Positions 1-11,017 of a stretch of DNA of 64,000 nucleotides are shown in pieces (positions within the stretch are counted from its first letter, which is position 1; each line of letters starts with the position of its first letter). This stretch comes from Drosophila miranda (taxonomy: Eukaryota > Arthropoda > Insecta > Diptera > Drosophilidae), in contig NC_046675.1 of NCBI RefSeq assembly GCF_003369915.1, positions 1,860,001 to 1,924,000 on the forward strand. Reading direction: 5' to 3'. The notes beneath the pieces were generated by a model, which was not told where the DNA came from, did not search any database, and saw only the letters and a list, made by a program, of their open reading frames with translations. The position numbers and the translations under genes are program-made.

Positions 1-1134
1 CTCTTTCTAACCCACACACATTGCCGCAGAGGAACAAGCTCAACGCGCGCTCTCTTCATGTAGTCTCTTATGATCTGCTCTGAGCGAGTCGTCTCTCTCC
101 CTACGCACTCTCTCGCTCACAGCTGCACAGCAATGGGACAGGCAGTGGACAAGAGCAAACATGCACAGCAATGGGACAGGCAGGGGACAATACCAAACGG
201 TATATCGCGAGGAGTGTTCAGCTGAGAGTACACTGAGAATAATATTGGGATAGCCAAAGAATCTTGATCTGAGAGTAAACATATAATAAAAGGCCCTATT
301 TCCAGAGTATCTGGCCATACAAAAAATACTCTTCTTGAACGTAGACTATTCTTGTCATTCGATCGATAAAAGTATGTACTGTTGGAATAAGCCAAAAAGC
401 AATTAACTAGCAATAAATAATAACGAACGAGTGAAAAAATTCTTGACAGAATTAATATTTTTTTGGACCGTAGAAACTGGCAAAATACTTTGGTTTTTTC
501 ACACCCATTCTTTCGACATATCAATAAACACTTTTCAGAGGAGCTAAAAGGAATAAAAACGTTGACACAAACTGAAAAGAAATGAACAACCGAACCACTG
601 AAAGCATAAATTTGAATTCTTGCCATGATATACCCAACCCCATCCGTTGGCTGGGCAACCGCATAAACCTCGCTTTCAGTTTCTGTGATATTTGGCTTAA
701 AAAAAATGGATGCTATGCTCATGATTGTTGCCACATCGCTGTGGGGGGCAGCTGGAGGTGGCAGCTGCCTAGTCAGTCGAATGACTTATGACAGCCAAGG
801 AAATTGCTGCATAAAGGTGACCTGAAGCCGGCAGCTACGAGCCAGACAGAGACAGAAAGAGAGAGAGAGAGAGAGGAAATGGAATGGAATGCAATGCAAT
901 GTTTAGCTAAGCTGCTAGTCCTTTCCCAGCGGGGAGAAGGCCAAGCACACACACATACATACATACATATGTATGATGTGTCACTCGTGCGACACTCGCA
1001 TGCTTACATTTGCCCCCGTTCGAGAGCCGGCAAAAACGCATAGTGTTGCCCGCTGTGAACCCAACCCATCCATAGTCGCATGTCCATAGTACTCGTGACC
1101 CTAACGATCTGTTGGCCCTTTGTTTCGTTCACAG
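1..1134 (+). other. Octbeta3R: Intron of the octopamine receptor gene (upstream exons lie outside the window)
   Basis: No receptor exon is visible before 1135, where a pyrimidine-rich acceptor ending in CACAG opens the exon coding VITNYF at the start of the second transmembrane region. The sequence therefore reads as the 3' part of an intron; the exon(s) for the extracellular N terminus and TM1 must lie to the left. It holds a tandem copy of a 20-bp unit (cacagcaatgggacaggcag at about 126-145 and 164-183), a GA run at about 846-876 and a short CA/TACA run near 945-970. A minus-strand frame of about 200 codons is open over 117-734, but it resembles no family I know. Confidence 0.65.
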
Positions 1135-4100
1135 GGTGATAACCAATTACTTTGTGGTGTCGCTGGCCATGGCGGACATGTTGGTGGCCCTCTGTGCGAT
1201 GACATTCAACGCGTCCGTGGAGCTGTCCGGCGGCAAGTGGATGTTCGGGCCGTTCATGTGCAACGTGTACAACAGCCTCGATGTTTACTTCTCCACGGCG
1301 AGCATCCTGCACCTCTGCTGCATCTCCGTCGACAGGTGGGTACTCATTTACAGCCACGTTCGCGGGTGCTTATTGTACAATATATGTATTCAACGATTTA
1401 AAGTCAATTGCATGCCCTGCTCTTGGGGGAAAGCCTTTAAATAGATCTCTCCCAGACCATTAATCTTTCCCAGATGCCTGGTGGCAAATCACTTTCCATA
1501 CAAAAAGCGCCCCTCGCCGTCCCCGCCCCTTCCCCGTACCCGTTCGCGTTCCCCGGCGCATTGCGAATAAGAAACAATTAATTACCGTGAATGGAGCGCA
1601 CATCAAAAGCAAACATTAGGCCGGGGCTGTATGATGAATGCGGCCCAAATGATTTGCAGCTGCCCGTGATGTGGGCGTGCCAAGGGACACCCACGCCCAC
1701 ACCCCTCGAACGCCGCCACGCCGTTAATTGGCGCTATGCCTGGTCGGAGGAGACTTCCACAGCTGCGACTACTCCCCAGGCCCGACCAAACAATGCTCCA
1801 AATGCCCCATACCCTGTGGCGGCTGGACAGTGGGCAAGGGGCCTTTGTCTGTTTTAATTAATTTGTGTTTCACTCACCTTTCGATGGGCCACAAAACCCA
1901 CTCGAACACACACACACACACAAACAGCAAACAAAGGAGAAAGCAGAAAAGAAACAACAGAAGCGAGGCCCCCATCGAAATTAGAAAATAAATGATGGTA
2001 GGCCTCAACCAATATTTCATCCACGAAAACTACTCCTTTCGGTTATCCTGGCGAGATCTGGCTAGTATCTGGCATCTGGCATCTGGGACGAGGTGTTTAT
2101 GCACGAAAAACTGAATCAATTATGGTATTACACTGAGAAAAATGAGTTCATCCTCTCAGACGAAAGAAGCATTTCCACGCCAATTGTATCCTATTGGATT
2201 TAGATCCCTAAAACAGTCCCTCAGTGGTGCGCTGCCACCTGAAGGAGGCAACCCCCCCCTTTCCGCTCTGTTCACAGTTCATTTCCATTATTAAGGCTTC
2301 CCTTCCCTGCAGATACTATGCCATTGTGCGTCCGCTGGAGTATCCATTGAATATGACGCACAAAACGGTCTGCTTTATGCTGGCCAATGTCTGGATACTG
2401 CCCGCCCTCATCTCGTTCACGCCCATCTTCCTGGGCTGGTACACGACGGAGGAGCATCTGCGGGAGATATCGATGCACCCGGACCAGTGCTCATTTGTGG
2501 TCAACAAGGCCTATGCCCTCATCTCCAGTTCGGTGAGCTTCTGGATACCCGGCATCGTGATGCTGGTGATGTATTGGCGCATCTTCAAGTGAGTGTGGTC
2601 GATGGACGCCGGACGCCGGACGATGGGTGATGGCATGAAATTAATGGCTGGGTTAATTGTTCTTCTGTGTTCTCCGTGTGCAGGGAGGCTGTGCGGCAGC
2701 GCAAGGCCCTCAGCCGCACCAGCTCCAACATCCTGCTGAACAGCGTGCACATGGGCCACGCCCAGCAGCCCACCAACCTGAGCTATCTGCATCCGAGCGA
2801 CTGCGATCTAAATGTGGCATCCACGCGCGAGGAGACGCACAGTGCACTGAGCAACTTGGAGGTGAGTGCAACGGGGGGGTGTTCTGGGGGTTCTCCTAAG
2901 GACGAGGACATTCCAGGGCAAAGAGACCGCCGCCTAACATTAAAGTTCTGTTCCCAGGAAGCGAAGTGTAGTCTGTGTGTGTGTATGTCCTGGGTTGATT
3001 GGATCGGGAGTTCGAGGGGGGATGTTCATGCCCCCCCTCGGACTCGGAATGATTCCTTTGTTGCACTCTGTAATTGATGCCTCAACATGTCTGTATGTGA
3101 CTTGACTTGACAGGACATGCTGCAGCCGGCCACGGATGAGGACGACGACAAGGACGAGTGCGAGTGCGATGAACTGCGCGTGCCCTCACCACCGCCGCGG
3201 CGCCTCAGCCGCAGCAGCATCGATCTGCGTGACCTGGAGCAGGAGCGCTACGAAAAGGTCACGCACACGGACAGCGCCCCCTCGATGATGGCGCTGCAGC
3301 AGCAGCAGCCCTCGCACAATCACAACCAGCTGCAGCCGCCAGCGCCTGTGTTCAATCCACAGATATGGACGGAGTCCTTTCCGACCGCAAAAGTTACCCA
3401 AGTGGAGGGGCCGGAGACGCAGCCGGACGAAGAGCAGGAGCAGGAGCCAGAGCAGCTGCAGCATCCGGCGCTACCGCAGCAGCAGCTGAGCCTGACGAGC
3501 GGCAGTGGCAACAGCGAGCCGGAGCCGGAGTCCACGGCCTACCGGGTCTTCGGGCTGCACAGCGACGAGAGCGAGAGCAACGACCTCTATGACACGCACT
3601 TGCCGCTGGCCGAGGACAACAAGGAGCTGAAGCGCCTCATCGAGGACAACTATCTGTACTTCAAGAAGCAGACGGGCGGCACGGTCATCAGTGCACCGGG
3701 GGGCGGCAAGTACGCCGCTCTCAGCGAGACGGACTTCATCAGGCTGAAGGCGGGGGCGGCGGCCTGTGGACGGAAGGCGATTGCCGCCAGCGACTCGGAA
3801 TTCCTGCGCACGATCAGCGAGGCCAGGGCCAGCACGGAGCAGCCGATGCCCGGCAAGGAGAAGGGCTTCAACTTCCTCTCGCTGCTGGCCAAGACGAAGC
3901 GCTCCAGTGCCGAGTGCTTCGCCCTGGAGCGGAAGCGGAACCAGGCCACCTCGGAGGGGTCCAGCTTCTTCCGGCGCGCCCGCAACCGGAAGCTCTCGCA
4001 CAGCTACAACGGAAGCGCTGGCGGCGGCGGCAAGGAACGCAAACTTGAGCGACGCCAGCGGCAGCACAGCGACACCGACTCGACGCCCAACAAGCCGGAC

Positions 4101-5641
4101 ATCCTGCTGGACATCAACGTCCTCAGCGAGCAGAGCGGGGCCTGCGTCATCCAGCAGTTCAGCGATGGCGTGCAGCTGATCGACTTCAGCGGCGACACTG
4201 ACGGACTCGGACTCGGAGTCGGCATCGGCCTAGGCATCGGGGGCCCGGGGGATGAGCTGGCCCAGCTGGCTGACTGCTTTGGGGAGTCCCCCAAGCATCC
4301 GGCCACGCCGCCGCCCTCCCTCTCGCCGCCGGAGCTGCCGGAGCAGAGCGGCATGCTGATTGCCAACAGCTCGGAGCTGGCCGAGATCTTCCGCTCGCTC
4401 AGCTTTCCGCTGGGCGAACAGGGGCGATGCGGCGGCTCCAGGTGCCAGGCGACGGCCCCCCAGCGAATGAGCACGCTGAGCGATCAGGTGTGCGCCAACT
4501 ATCTGATGTCCCCACCGAACACTCCACCGGCCACCGCGGGCACGTCCGCCTCCAATGGCAACGCCATGGGCTCCTCCAACTCGCAGTCGGCGTCCATCAA
4601 TGTGTACTTCCTGTCGCCGCCGCCGCCGCCGCATGCGGCCGGACCCGGCTATACGCCAAGCGACACCTCCACAGTATCGCTGGATGTGGTCACCACGCTG
4701 CCGGTGCCCCAGCCCCAGCCCCAGCCCAACCCCCAGCCGCAGCAGCAACCCCCCCTCAACATATCCCCAAAGCCAGAAATAATCCTCGACTCGACGCTAT
4801 CCCCCGGGGAGGGCGGATGCGACGGCCTGGGCGGCGAGCCCAGGGATGTCACGTCCCCGCTGTTCAAGCGCAAAGATAGCTCCGGAGATGCGGATGTGAG
4901 CGTTTCCGGCGGCCGTCAACGCTGCAGCATCCTGGCCGGCTACGATGGCCTGCAGACCGTGAGGAAGCGACAGGCCTCTGTGGTGACCTATGACGTCAAT
5001 GTCATAAATTTCTCGCAGGATAACAGCGACAGTCGCAGCTACATTCCCATGGGTCGCGTCTCTACCAGTTCTGCAAGTGAGTAGAGCCCCCCTTCCATAT
5101 ATGATTGAGTAGAGTAGAAAAAACGAAAAAGGATAACCATTAAGAGGTGATATGTGGGTAACACTCGGAGGAAAAGGCAGTCAAGGGCTGAAAGAGAGAA
5201 AGAGTATAGCTATTTGACTGCCTTTTTCATTCCGAACTAGCCTCCACTAAGTACCCCCTCTGTAGTAGAAGAACCACCAACGAAGCTTGAGTTGATGCCA
5301 CTAGAGCCTTAGACTAGACTAGAGCTTTATGTTAGTTGCACCACCAACCGATAGACGACCTAGAACGCCTGCGCAACGAGTTAGGAGAGCTGTCATTGAG
5401 AAAGGAACCACCTAGAGTCGTCCTGGTCCAACTGTTTGCTTTGTTTCCTCGCTCCACCGCCCCTTCCTGGTGCTCTGTGTATGGCGTTGCATGGCACGCA
5501 TGCGCATGCGATCTGTGGTGTGATGTGATCCGATCTGTGCCCCAAATCTTTGTCTAACCTACAGTCCTGTCTATGAAATACTTATGTCTGTACTTTGTCT
5601 CTCTCTCTTCCTCTCTGTATCCGTATCTGTATCTGTCTTTA

Positions 5642-5672
<31 letters not shown>

Positions 5673-8328
5673 GTCTGTCTCTCTCTTTCACGCCATTTCT
5701 TTTGTGTGTGTTTGTATGTGTAAATATATGTAAAACCGAATCATCAAATTTTGTCCAACCAAAAAAACTTCTACTCCAAAAACAACAAACAAAAAACCAA
5801 CCAAAAACCACTTGTGGTCGTCCCCGAACCAAAAAAACACCCGAAAACCAACAACAAACCTGCAAGCAGAGCACGAATTTTCCAATAAATCCTCGCTCAT
5901 CCGACGCGGTGGCATCTGCATCTTTGTGGATGAGGAGGAGGCCGAGATCAGCGAACAGAAGCCGCGCGGCATCAAGTTTGCCCCGGTGTCCAGCCCGCTG
6001 CCCAAGTGTCCGCTCTGTGGGAGCGACATCAGCACCGCCAACGCCAATGCCACCGCCACCGGCACCACAACCAACTCCACTGACACAACCGCCAATGCAA
6101 GTAGTAAACGTAGTAGTCACGCCCAAGCTCCAGATCTTGACCAGGAGCCCACACGCTTCTGGCACAAACGTACGGCGGCGGTCACGGCATGCTGGCAGCA
6201 GAGGCAGCGCCATCGGAGGCGCCGCTCCCAAGCCGGATGCAGTCACTGTGGTGCAACCGGTGAGTCTTGTCGTATCCACCACACAGCAAACAGTAGCCAG
6301 ACCCACTCGCCCCCACCCCCACCCCCATCTCTCGCTCATTCTCGCTCTCTTCCTCTCTGTATCTCTCTGTCTGTCTCTGTCTGTCTCTTGCTCAGTCAGT
6401 TTCTGTATCTGTATCTGTATCTGTCTCATGTTTTAACACTTCAATCCCACGCATTTCCCCCGCTTTCAGTGTCAATCATTCGCTTTTCCCGCATCAGCAC
6501 TCGCATCAGACCAGGACACACACGCACTCACACTTGTATATACATGCATCCCACATACATAGGTATCTCGATTCCCCGAAAGCCAACATCGACATCGAAT
6601 ACATCTCGCTTTCAAGGGAAAGCCAGGTCCCTGCTCCTCAAATCGAATTAACATCATTATAGCTTAACCCAAGAACCCAACCCAACCCAATCCCAGTGAC
6701 CACAGGATCCAGCTCGACAGCCAAATCTGCCCCAAAACCCGTTTCAGACACCTTCTTCTCAGCTGATAACCAGCTTAGTCAGGGGGTTCACACGCACCAG
6801 GCTGGGAACCCACCGGAGTACTGAAACTGAGAACCCGAGCTGCTCTCTCCCCTGCCCCCTCTCCCCTCTCCACTGTCCCCTCTCCACGCTTTGCTCTCAT
6901 GCTGTAGATAGTCGCTTCCGTTTTGCACGTGCGTTTGCCCGGCTTTATTGCGCCTCCACTTTGCCATTGGTTTTTGCATTATGATTTCGTTCCACCTTGT
7001 CCAACGGTCTGGCCAGTCCACCCTCCTCCCCCCAGCCAGCTCTCCAGAGCACTTAACATCCAAGCCCATGCCACCTCTCCGGTGGGGCATCCATCAACGG
7101 ATGACGACGACGACGACGACAACAATCGAGGAGGCGGAGAGCGAAGGACAAACTTGTCCGCCACTTCCTGTTGCTCTCCCTGTTGTCCGTCTGATTTGTT
7201 TTACTTTCTCCTGCCCTCGACTCTCACTTTCCAGAGATGTATCTACGTATACGTACATCGGAGCACGGGTCTGAATGCGGGGCTGTATGTCTTTGTGATA
7301 ACAAGTGTCCTGTGTAAATATTTTCAATTGTTTGCTTCGTTTTTATTACTTTCCCCCCTCCCCCCACCCACACACACACACACACACACCCACCCACATA
7401 CATACATACCAATCAAGCAAACACCCACCCACCCACGAGAACCAGAACCAGCAGCACCCGCACCACAGCACGAAGATACGAGTATACGAAGATACTCGAC
7501 ACCACACACTCACACGCCACATGCCGGCAGTGTAATGACAGTGATGGTCTGACGGGGCAGGGTTACAGTGCCGTCGATCGAACAGCAATAGTATTACTAA
7601 TGTCAAAGTTAAACATGCCAGGACACGACCCGTCGCACACACGCCTGGCCTCTTCTCTCCACAGAACGACACACAAAACCGAGCCGAACCGAACCGAACC
7701 GCCTTTTTGCATCACACTACACCCAACCCACAGCAAAACAGAAAACAGCAAAACAGCAAACAGCTAACAGCTAACAGAAAACTGTCAATTGCAATGGCTT
7801 AACAGCTAAAACTTGACTCTGGTCGAGGGCCCAGCCAGACCGGTCTAAAGCGAATCGAACCGCAACGAATCGAACCTAATCAGCCAATTGCGTTCTCTCA
7901 TTTCATTTCAATCCTAAACTCTTTATCTGCCTCCACAGGCGGCTCTGTGCGGCCGGCAAAGGGATGGAAGGCCGAGCACAAGGCCGCACGAACTTTGGGC
8001 ATCATCATGGGCGTCTTTCTGCTCTGCTGGCTGCCCTTCTTTCTATGGTAAGTCCACAGCCAGCCAGCCAGCCATCCAGCACCTTACTGGAGCTCATCGC
8101 TTGAACTGTTCTCTCAGGTATGTCATCACCTCGCTCTGCGGCCCGGCCTGCCCCTGTCCCGATGTGGTTGTGGTGGTGCTCTTCTGGATCGGTTACTTCA
8201 ACTCGACGCTGAATCCGCTTATCTACGCCTACTTTAATCGGGATTTCCGTGAGGCATTTCGCAATACGCTGGAGTGTGTGCTACCGTGTCTGGAGAAGCG
8301 AAATCCCTACAATGCGTACTACGTCTAG
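1135..8328 (+). CDS. Octbeta3R: Beta-adrenergic-like octopamine receptor, partial (N terminus outside window)
   Basis: Class A G-protein-coupled receptor for octopamine, expected to couple through Gs to cAMP in the plasma membrane of neurons and target cells. Exons read as 1135-1335, 2313-2588, 2684-2861, 3114-5076, 5870-6259, 7939-8047 and 8118-8328, all phase-compatible, giving about 1109 codons. Visible marks: TM2 with LAMAD, the TM3 aspartate in [11 protein letters not shown], a DRY box split by the first intron, TM5 with serines in [10 protein letters not shown]6 CWLPFFLWY and TM7 [12 protein letters not shown]. The third intracellular loop holds some 850 residues, low in complexity, acidic and rich in Ser, Pro and Gln. 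Of the three fly beta-type octopamine receptors I recall only Octbeta3R having such a loop (about 1250 aa), hence the symbol; Octbeta1R and Octbeta2R are near 500 aa. The short tail ends in NPYNAYYV. The 390-bp exon is phase 1 on both sides and could be skipped. Confidence 0.82.
1336..2312 (+). other. Octbeta3R: Intron of Octbeta3R
   Basis: The donor GTGGGT falls inside the Arg codon of the DRY motif and the acceptor CCCTGCAG precedes ATACTATGCC; joining them restores DRYYAIV. The intron holds a short CA run near 1909-1921. I see no second gene in it. Confidence 0.8.
5077..5869 (+). other. Octbeta3R: Intron of Octbeta3R with CT/TATC microsatellite
   Basis: The donor is GTGAGT at 5077 and the proposed acceptor is AAGCAG ending at 5869, with an A/C-rich rather than pyrimidine-rich tract before it. 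It holds a simple-repeat block at 5597-5688 made of TCTC, TATC and TGTC units. Reading through the donor meets a stop within two codons (5082-5084), so a transcript that keeps the intron would end in the third intracellular loop. Confidence 0.7.
5597..5688. repeat. CT / TATC / TGTC microsatellite
   Basis: About 90 bp of compound simple repeat: TCTC runs, then ATCT, then GTCT units. It lies inside a receptor intron and is likely to vary in length between strains. Confidence 0.9.
6260..7938 (+). other. Octbeta3R: Intron of Octbeta3R, rich in simple repeats
   Basis: The donor is GTGAGT at 6260 and the acceptor is CTCCACAG ending at 7938. The intron contains a CT/TGTATC block (about 6330-6425), a GAC run near 7102-7121 and a CA/CATA run (about 7366-7410). 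A series of AACAGC-like repeats lies at about 7735-7785. No coding exon could be recognised in it. Confidence 0.7.
7366..7410. repeat. CA / CCCA / CATA microsatellite
   Basis: About 45 bp of CA dinucleotides grading into CCCA and CATA units, inside the penultimate intron of the receptor. Confidence 0.85.
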
Positions 8329-9720
8329 ACCGGATATACAACTCCGCCTCCCCACCCAACCCCCAACCCAAGCCCAACCCCAAACCCATACCCCCCAATT
8401 CAATATTGAACAATGCCCCTGTAAGTGATATTTAATACTTGAGAAACTCGTAATACCAAAAAAAATAAGCATGGAAAAAGCAAGTGGAAAACAAAAGGCG
8501 TTCGTGCAAGCATCTCTAGCTAGTAAAATCCTTCGAGCTAAGCAATACTCAATGTGTGTTTCCGTATACGTGTAGTTTTTCATTTAAGCAACGATAGGGA
8601 ATTAAATAAAATTTATGTTCTGTGCGCCCCATTGGTGCGACCACTCGGACGTACTGGGAGAGCGCCGCTGCCCCAGAACTACACTAAACATACTTACATA
8701 GTATATATATAAGTGTTGTTGTCTCAAGAACAAGATATACGTAAACATATATACAGATACAATGCTATATACCATACAATATACATATACTATATAGGAA
8801 AGCCAAGCAATTGGAAAACAATCAATGGCTTATACATATGAGAAAAACTTCAGAGTTCAAGTAAATACGAGTATATTTAAGAAGCAACGATTGTCTCTTC
8901 GGCGTTTCGAAGGGTTTATACTTTTTTCGGGAAATGTTTTGATCAAAACTGTCCTTCTGCTATTTCGAAAAAATCTCTCTTTATTCAGTATGAAGCGCAC
9001 TCCAATCGTCCAAGTCCCCAAGAAAAGAATAATGACAAAACACCCCTTACAATCCAATCAAAATTTCCAAGAAAGAGTGTAAACCTACAATAAAACCCCA
9101 TAGCATTAAGTATCATATATGTATGTAGTATAATCTAGTGTTCTACAAGCAAACAAAATCTACATACTCGAATTAAAACGAAATTGAGAATTATCTTATC
9201 ATTAATTATGCAATTGAAATGAAGTAAAAACAAAAACAAAAAAAGGATAATGTGAAGAAAACGTGTACGATGCGATGCTCCTGAATTTTCAAGCAGAATG
9301 ACAATCTACCAAAAAGTAAACCACAAAAAATTAGAATTGAAAATTGAAAATTGACAAGCTGTAGAAAATGTCGCTATTCGCTGCAAAATCGATTTAGTTG
9401 TAGTTACTTTTACATGTTTTTCAATTTGGTTGCCGGGAATCCCCTCTCTTGAGTTGAGAAGACTTTTGTGATAGCAAAGGAAATTGATTGTATTTCTAGT
9501 TGAATTGTTTTACGTTCGTTGCGTCTAAGGCAAAGCATCCCGTACATAACGAGTACCCTAACGAGTATCTACATATGTACTTAAGCATATACTATGTATG
9601 TATGTACTATATATAGTATGATATGATGTGTGTCCGTGTGCGTGTGCGTGTGCATGTTGCTATGTATTTCAATGTACTTGCTGAACTAAACTATTGCATA
9701 TTAAAGTGTGAAAACAATTG
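8329..9720 (+). other. Octbeta3R: Probable 3' UTR of Octbeta3R and short intergenic stretch
   Basis: AT-rich non-coding DNA follows the receptor stop codon. A consensus poly(A) signal AATAAA lies at 8605-8610, about 280 bp after the stop. Further A-rich sequence and ATTAAA-type signals (near 9701) would allow a longer 3' UTR of up to about 1.4 kb. The next gene starts on the same strand at 9874. Where transcription ends cannot be decided from sequence alone. Confidence 0.55.
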
Positions 9721-9873
9721 AAAGCGGCCTGTGTTCACTCACTTACCCCACTCACTGTGCGTGGCATGTATTTTTAGCATCGAAGAGAGCGTATCGGCGT
9801 TATATATAGAATGGTCGTGCTGGCAGGCGGCAGATGCGTCCGTCCGTCCGGTTAGTTTGCTCACGCTCGCCAA

Positions 9874-10888
9874 ATGCCCAACAACGCCCGCATCGAGCAC
9901 ACGTCCTCGGAAGCGCACGAGGGGGAAGCCACTTGTGTAGTGTACTTCAACCATCAGCTGTTCTCCGGTGGCGCCGATGGCAAAGTCCGAGTGGGTATTA
10001 CATGTACACTCTAGTACTAGCACTGGCCACATTTCCGCTAATCGCCTTGCAGGTGTGGTCGGAATCGCTGCAGCTGTTGGCCACGGTGAACGCCCACGAT
10101 GCGTACATCTACTGCATGGCCGTCAATGAGCACGGGAAGGTCTACTCGAGCAGCTGCGACGGCCTGGTGAAGTACATGGAGCCGCCCTACGATGATGCTT
10201 CTGTTCAGGAGCTGTTCCGCTGCTACGACGCCATCCAGGCCATGTATTGTGATGGATCTGTGCTGTACACGGGCGACGACAAGGGTGTGGTGACCACCTG
10301 GAGCAACGATCGGATGCTCTTCAAGTACAATCTGGTGGAGGAGGTCAAGTCGCTGGCCGGCGAACAGAAGTTGATCTATACGGTGCGTGATTTGGATGTA
10401 GTCGTGTCCCTGACGGTAGAGGGCAAGTCCGGCAAGTACAGCAACAAGGCGGTGATACCCGGCAAGTCGCCCCTGACCCTCCTGGGACCTATTGTCGAGG
10501 GCAAGCGCAGCTTCATTGCCTTCCCCGATCGCACAGGAATGGGCCTGCAGCTGGTTAACAATTTGCCGCAGCAACAATTCGCCCACATCTGGCAATTGCC
10601 GGTGAGTCCTCAACCTCAAGATGTAATCGGTGTCCTTACAGATTGTGAAATTGCTTGCAGAATTGCCACGAGTGGATTGTAAACAGCATTTGCGGCGACG
10701 ACCGCCATTTGTACTCCGGTGGCTACGACAAACTGGTGAAAGGTTGGACCGATTTGGCGTCTCCACAGCCGCGTGCACTGGGCCAAGTCGAGGTGGGAAG
10801 TTGGGTGAACAGTATTTGCTGTGGCGACAACAATAATGTGTACATTGCGAGCAACGACGGATTTATTCGCAGTGCGAAATTTATTTAG
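9874..10888 (+). CDS. WD40-repeat protein of unknown function
   Basis: Exons 9874-9990, 10053-10601 and 10661-10888 join in phase to give 297 residues beginning MPNNARIEHTSS. The start is the first ATG of the exon in this frame and leads directly into the first repeat. Repeats of beta-propeller type are visible: GEATCVVYFNHQLFSGGADG with KVRVW across the first junction, YIYCMAVNEHGKVYSSSCDG, VLYTGDDKGVVTTW, and near the C terminus WIVNSICGDDRHLYSGGYDK and WVNSICCGDNNNVYIASNDG. Such a propeller serves as a protein-binding scaffold; nothing in the sequence names a partner. I believe the D. melanogaster counterpart is CG5543, but cannot confirm this. The stop lies 130 bp from the 3' end of GatA on the other strand. 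Confidence 0.85.
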
Positions 10889-11017
10889 AAAGAGCGTCGT
10901 AAAACTGAAAACGCGCGCGAAATAATGTGGTGCTGCCAGACCTTCAAAATTATAAGACGTCAAGTTTGGCGGTTATAAGCTTTTAAACAACGTTTATTGA
11001 ATTCTAAATTCATCTTA

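Noticed and set aside
3471-4067. 198-codon minus-strand open frame inside the large receptor exon
   Set aside because: It is the mirror of a GC-rich coding exon; composition follows from the sense frame and there is no homology.
10038-10778. 246-codon minus-strand frame opposite the WD40 gene
   Set aside because: Antisense shadow of the coding exons; it crosses real introns and has no recognisable domain.
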